A stretch of 7,013 bases of DNA from Clostridiales bacterium (lineage in GTDB: Bacteria > Bacillota > Clostridia > Monoglobales > Firm-18), in the NCBI GenBank assembly GCA_031255355.1, contig JAIRSR010000239.1, positions 1 through 7,013 on the forward strand, read 5' to 3'. How positions within the stretch are numbered: position 1 is the first letter of the stretch; every line of letters begins with the position of its first letter. A model generated the notes under the pieces. It did not search any database, had not been told where the DNA came from, and worked only from the letters and a program-made list of their open reading frames with translations. The position numbers and the translations under genes were made by a program. Shown piece after piece: positions 6,026 through 7,013 of the stretch.

Positions 6026-6832
6026 AAAGCAATGCCGCCCGGCGCGGTCGCGGTAGCCGATGACGGAATCCAAAGCAACGTTATGCGTACTTTCAAATAT
6101 ATTTTCGTCAATGCGCGAATCCAACCGCCGCAAGCGTTTGATGAGCGTTTTCATTTCCTCACGCTTGGTACCGCCGCCGCTGCCGCCGAACGCGCAATTT
6201 TCCGTAAAACGGCAAGCGCATTGGATAAAAGTCAAATCGTTTGCGGATTTCCAACGCAGAATATCCGCCTCTTTTACCGCGTAAATCGGGCGAATCAGTT
6301 CCATGCCGCCAAAGTTCGCGCTGTGCAGTTTGGGCATCATGGTCTTGACCTCGCCGCTGTACAGCATACTCATCAGCGTGGTTTCCACCACGTCGTCAAA
6401 ATGATGCCCGAGCGCGATTTTATTGCACCCGAGTTCCCGCGCCTTGCCGTACAGATACCCCCGCCGCATTTTGGCGCACAGGTAACAGGGGGAGCGGTCT
6501 GTCCCCGCCACAATATCGAAAATCCGCGTTTCAAACATATGAATCGGCAGATGTAACAGTTGCGCGTTGTCTGTCACGGTTTGCCGGTTGATATCGTTAT
6601 AGCCCGGGTTCATCACCAAAAACACCGCGTCAAAGCGGGGCTTGCCGAGGCGTTGCAGCATTTGGACGCACTTCGCCGTCAGCATGGAATCCTTGCCGCC
6701 GGAAACACAGACCGCGATTTTATCACCGTCTTGAATGAGGGCGTATTGTTCTACCCCCGCCGTGAATTTTTCCCACAGCGTTTCGCGAAACGCCGTGACG
6801 ATACTTTCCTCAACCGCCTTGTATCGTTCCAT
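6011..6832 (-). CDS. ttcA: TtcA-like PP-loop ATPase, probable tRNA 2-thiocytidine synthetase
   Basis: Predicted cytosolic enzyme that adenylates a tRNA base and replaces oxygen with sulfur; TtcA makes 2-thiocytidine at position 32. The 273-residue protein has the PP-loop SGGKDS (44-49), the pair C116-x-x-C119 in CYLCAKMRRGYLY, and LGHHFDDVVETTLMSML (141-157), all in the order found in TtcA. A later cysteine group, C205, C207 and C213 in QCACRFTENC, could supply the third ligand of the Fe-S cluster known for TtcA. The start at 6832 has a GGGGGG site at 6839-6844, six bases upstream. It lies 19 nt after a probable cysteine desulfurase gene, surely co-transcribed, which fits sulfur supply. A related thiolase or another PP-loop subfamily remains possible, since the family has several activities. 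The last 15 bp overlap the convergent gene. Confidence 0.8.
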   Translation of the reverse strand: MERYKAVEESIVTAFRETLWEKFTAGVEQYALIQDGDKIAVCVSGGKDSMLTAKCVQMLQRLGKPRFDAVFLVMNPGYNDINRQTVTDNAQLLHLPIHMFETRIFDIVAGTDRSPCYLCAKMRRGYLYGKARELGCNKIALGHHFDDVVETTLMSMLYSGEVKTMMPKLHSANFGGMELIRPIYAVKEADILRWKSANDLTFIQCACRFTENCAFGGSGGGTKREEMKTLIKRLRRLDSRIDENIFESTHNVALDSVIGYRDRAGRHCFLDAY

Positions 6833-6851
6833 AACAGTCCCCCCGCCGCCT

Positions 6852-7013
6852 TTATTTGGAATGTTCGCGGTAACACGCGCGGAATATGTTCATAAACTCC
6901 TCGAGTTCCCGCGTGGTGGTCAGATGACTTAAACTGATTCTCAGCGTGGAAAGTGCCCGCTTTTTATCGTTCGTCAGGGCGAGCACGGGGCGCGACGGCG
7001 AAAACGGCGAAGC
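6852..7013 (-). CDS. Cysteine desulfurase (NifS/IscS family), C-terminal end only
   Basis: The last 53 codons of a gene that enters from beyond the right edge; the stop TAA is at 6852-6854. The visible end contains SPSRPVLALTNDKKRA (about 5-20 of the fragment) and then STLRISLSHLTTTRELEEFM (22-41). This fits the (S)LRxSL...TTxxELxxF pattern that closes class V aminotransferase-fold cysteine desulfurases. The PLP lysine and the sulfur-carrying cysteine would lie outside the window, so activity cannot be judged. These enzymes take sulfur from cysteine as a persulfide and pass it to Fe-S cluster or tRNA-thiolation proteins. The TtcA-like gene directly downstream is a natural recipient. No promoter for the pair is inside the window. 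Confidence 0.75.
   Translation of the reverse strand, partial: ASPFSPSRPVLALTNDKKRALSTLRISLSHLTTTRELEEFMNIFRACYREHSK

Noticed and set aside
5539..6556. Two 174-codon plus-strand open frames (5539-6063 and 6032-6556)
   Set aside because: The first is out of frame inside the GT39 gene; the second is antisense to the TtcA-like gene. Both give arginine- or alanine-rich products with no domain.
1..7013. A defence, CRISPR, phage or toxin-antitoxin system
   Set aside because: Every gene with a recognisable family is a glycosyltransferase, peptidase, chaperone or sulfur-transfer enzyme. No spaced repeat array or small paired genes were seen.

Overview
The window looks like a chromosomal segment of a Gram-positive, Clostridia-like bacterium. 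The evidence is strong GGAGG or poly-G ribosome binding sites before every complete gene, a consensus SigA-type promoter, GC-rich coding DNA next to AT-rich spacers, and a compact HtpG of a kind I associate with Clostridia. This assignment is an inference; no rRNA or other marker gene is present.

Layout: positions 1-424 hold no convincing gene. They contain a strikingly G-poor stretch with an imperfect direct repeat, a short T-rich tandem duplication, and an AT-rich promoter region. Four plus-strand genes follow: a membrane-anchored family 2 glycosyltransferase (440-1678), a cytosolic M14 zinc carboxypeptidase resembling the CCP/AGBL branch (1821-2897), an Hsp90-family chaperone, htpG (3008-4744), and a multi-spanning GT-C glycosyltransferase of the GT39/ArnT type (4811-6025). 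A perfect 21-bp hairpin lies between the first two. The carboxypeptidase-htpG spacer carries a near-consensus promoter, so htpG probably starts its own transcript. A 54-bp imperfect inverted repeat fills most of the htpG-GT39 gap.

Two minus-strand genes enter from the right: the last 53 codons of a probable cysteine desulfurase (6852-7013), then, 19 nt downstream, a TtcA-like PP-loop tRNA thiolase (6011-6832). These form a sensible pair, with the desulfurase supplying sulfur that the PP-loop enzyme puts on tRNA. The TtcA-like gene runs tail-to-tail into the GT39 gene with a 15-bp coding overlap.

The plus-strand genes do not form an obvious pathway. The two glycosyltransferases both suggest envelope or glycan work, but they belong to different fold classes and are separated by unrelated genes. 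I see no defence system, CRISPR array, tRNA, rRNA, phage gene or intact insertion sequence. Most of the window is ordinary housekeeping and accessory content. The best leads are the non-coding structures and the divergent carboxypeptidase and chaperone.
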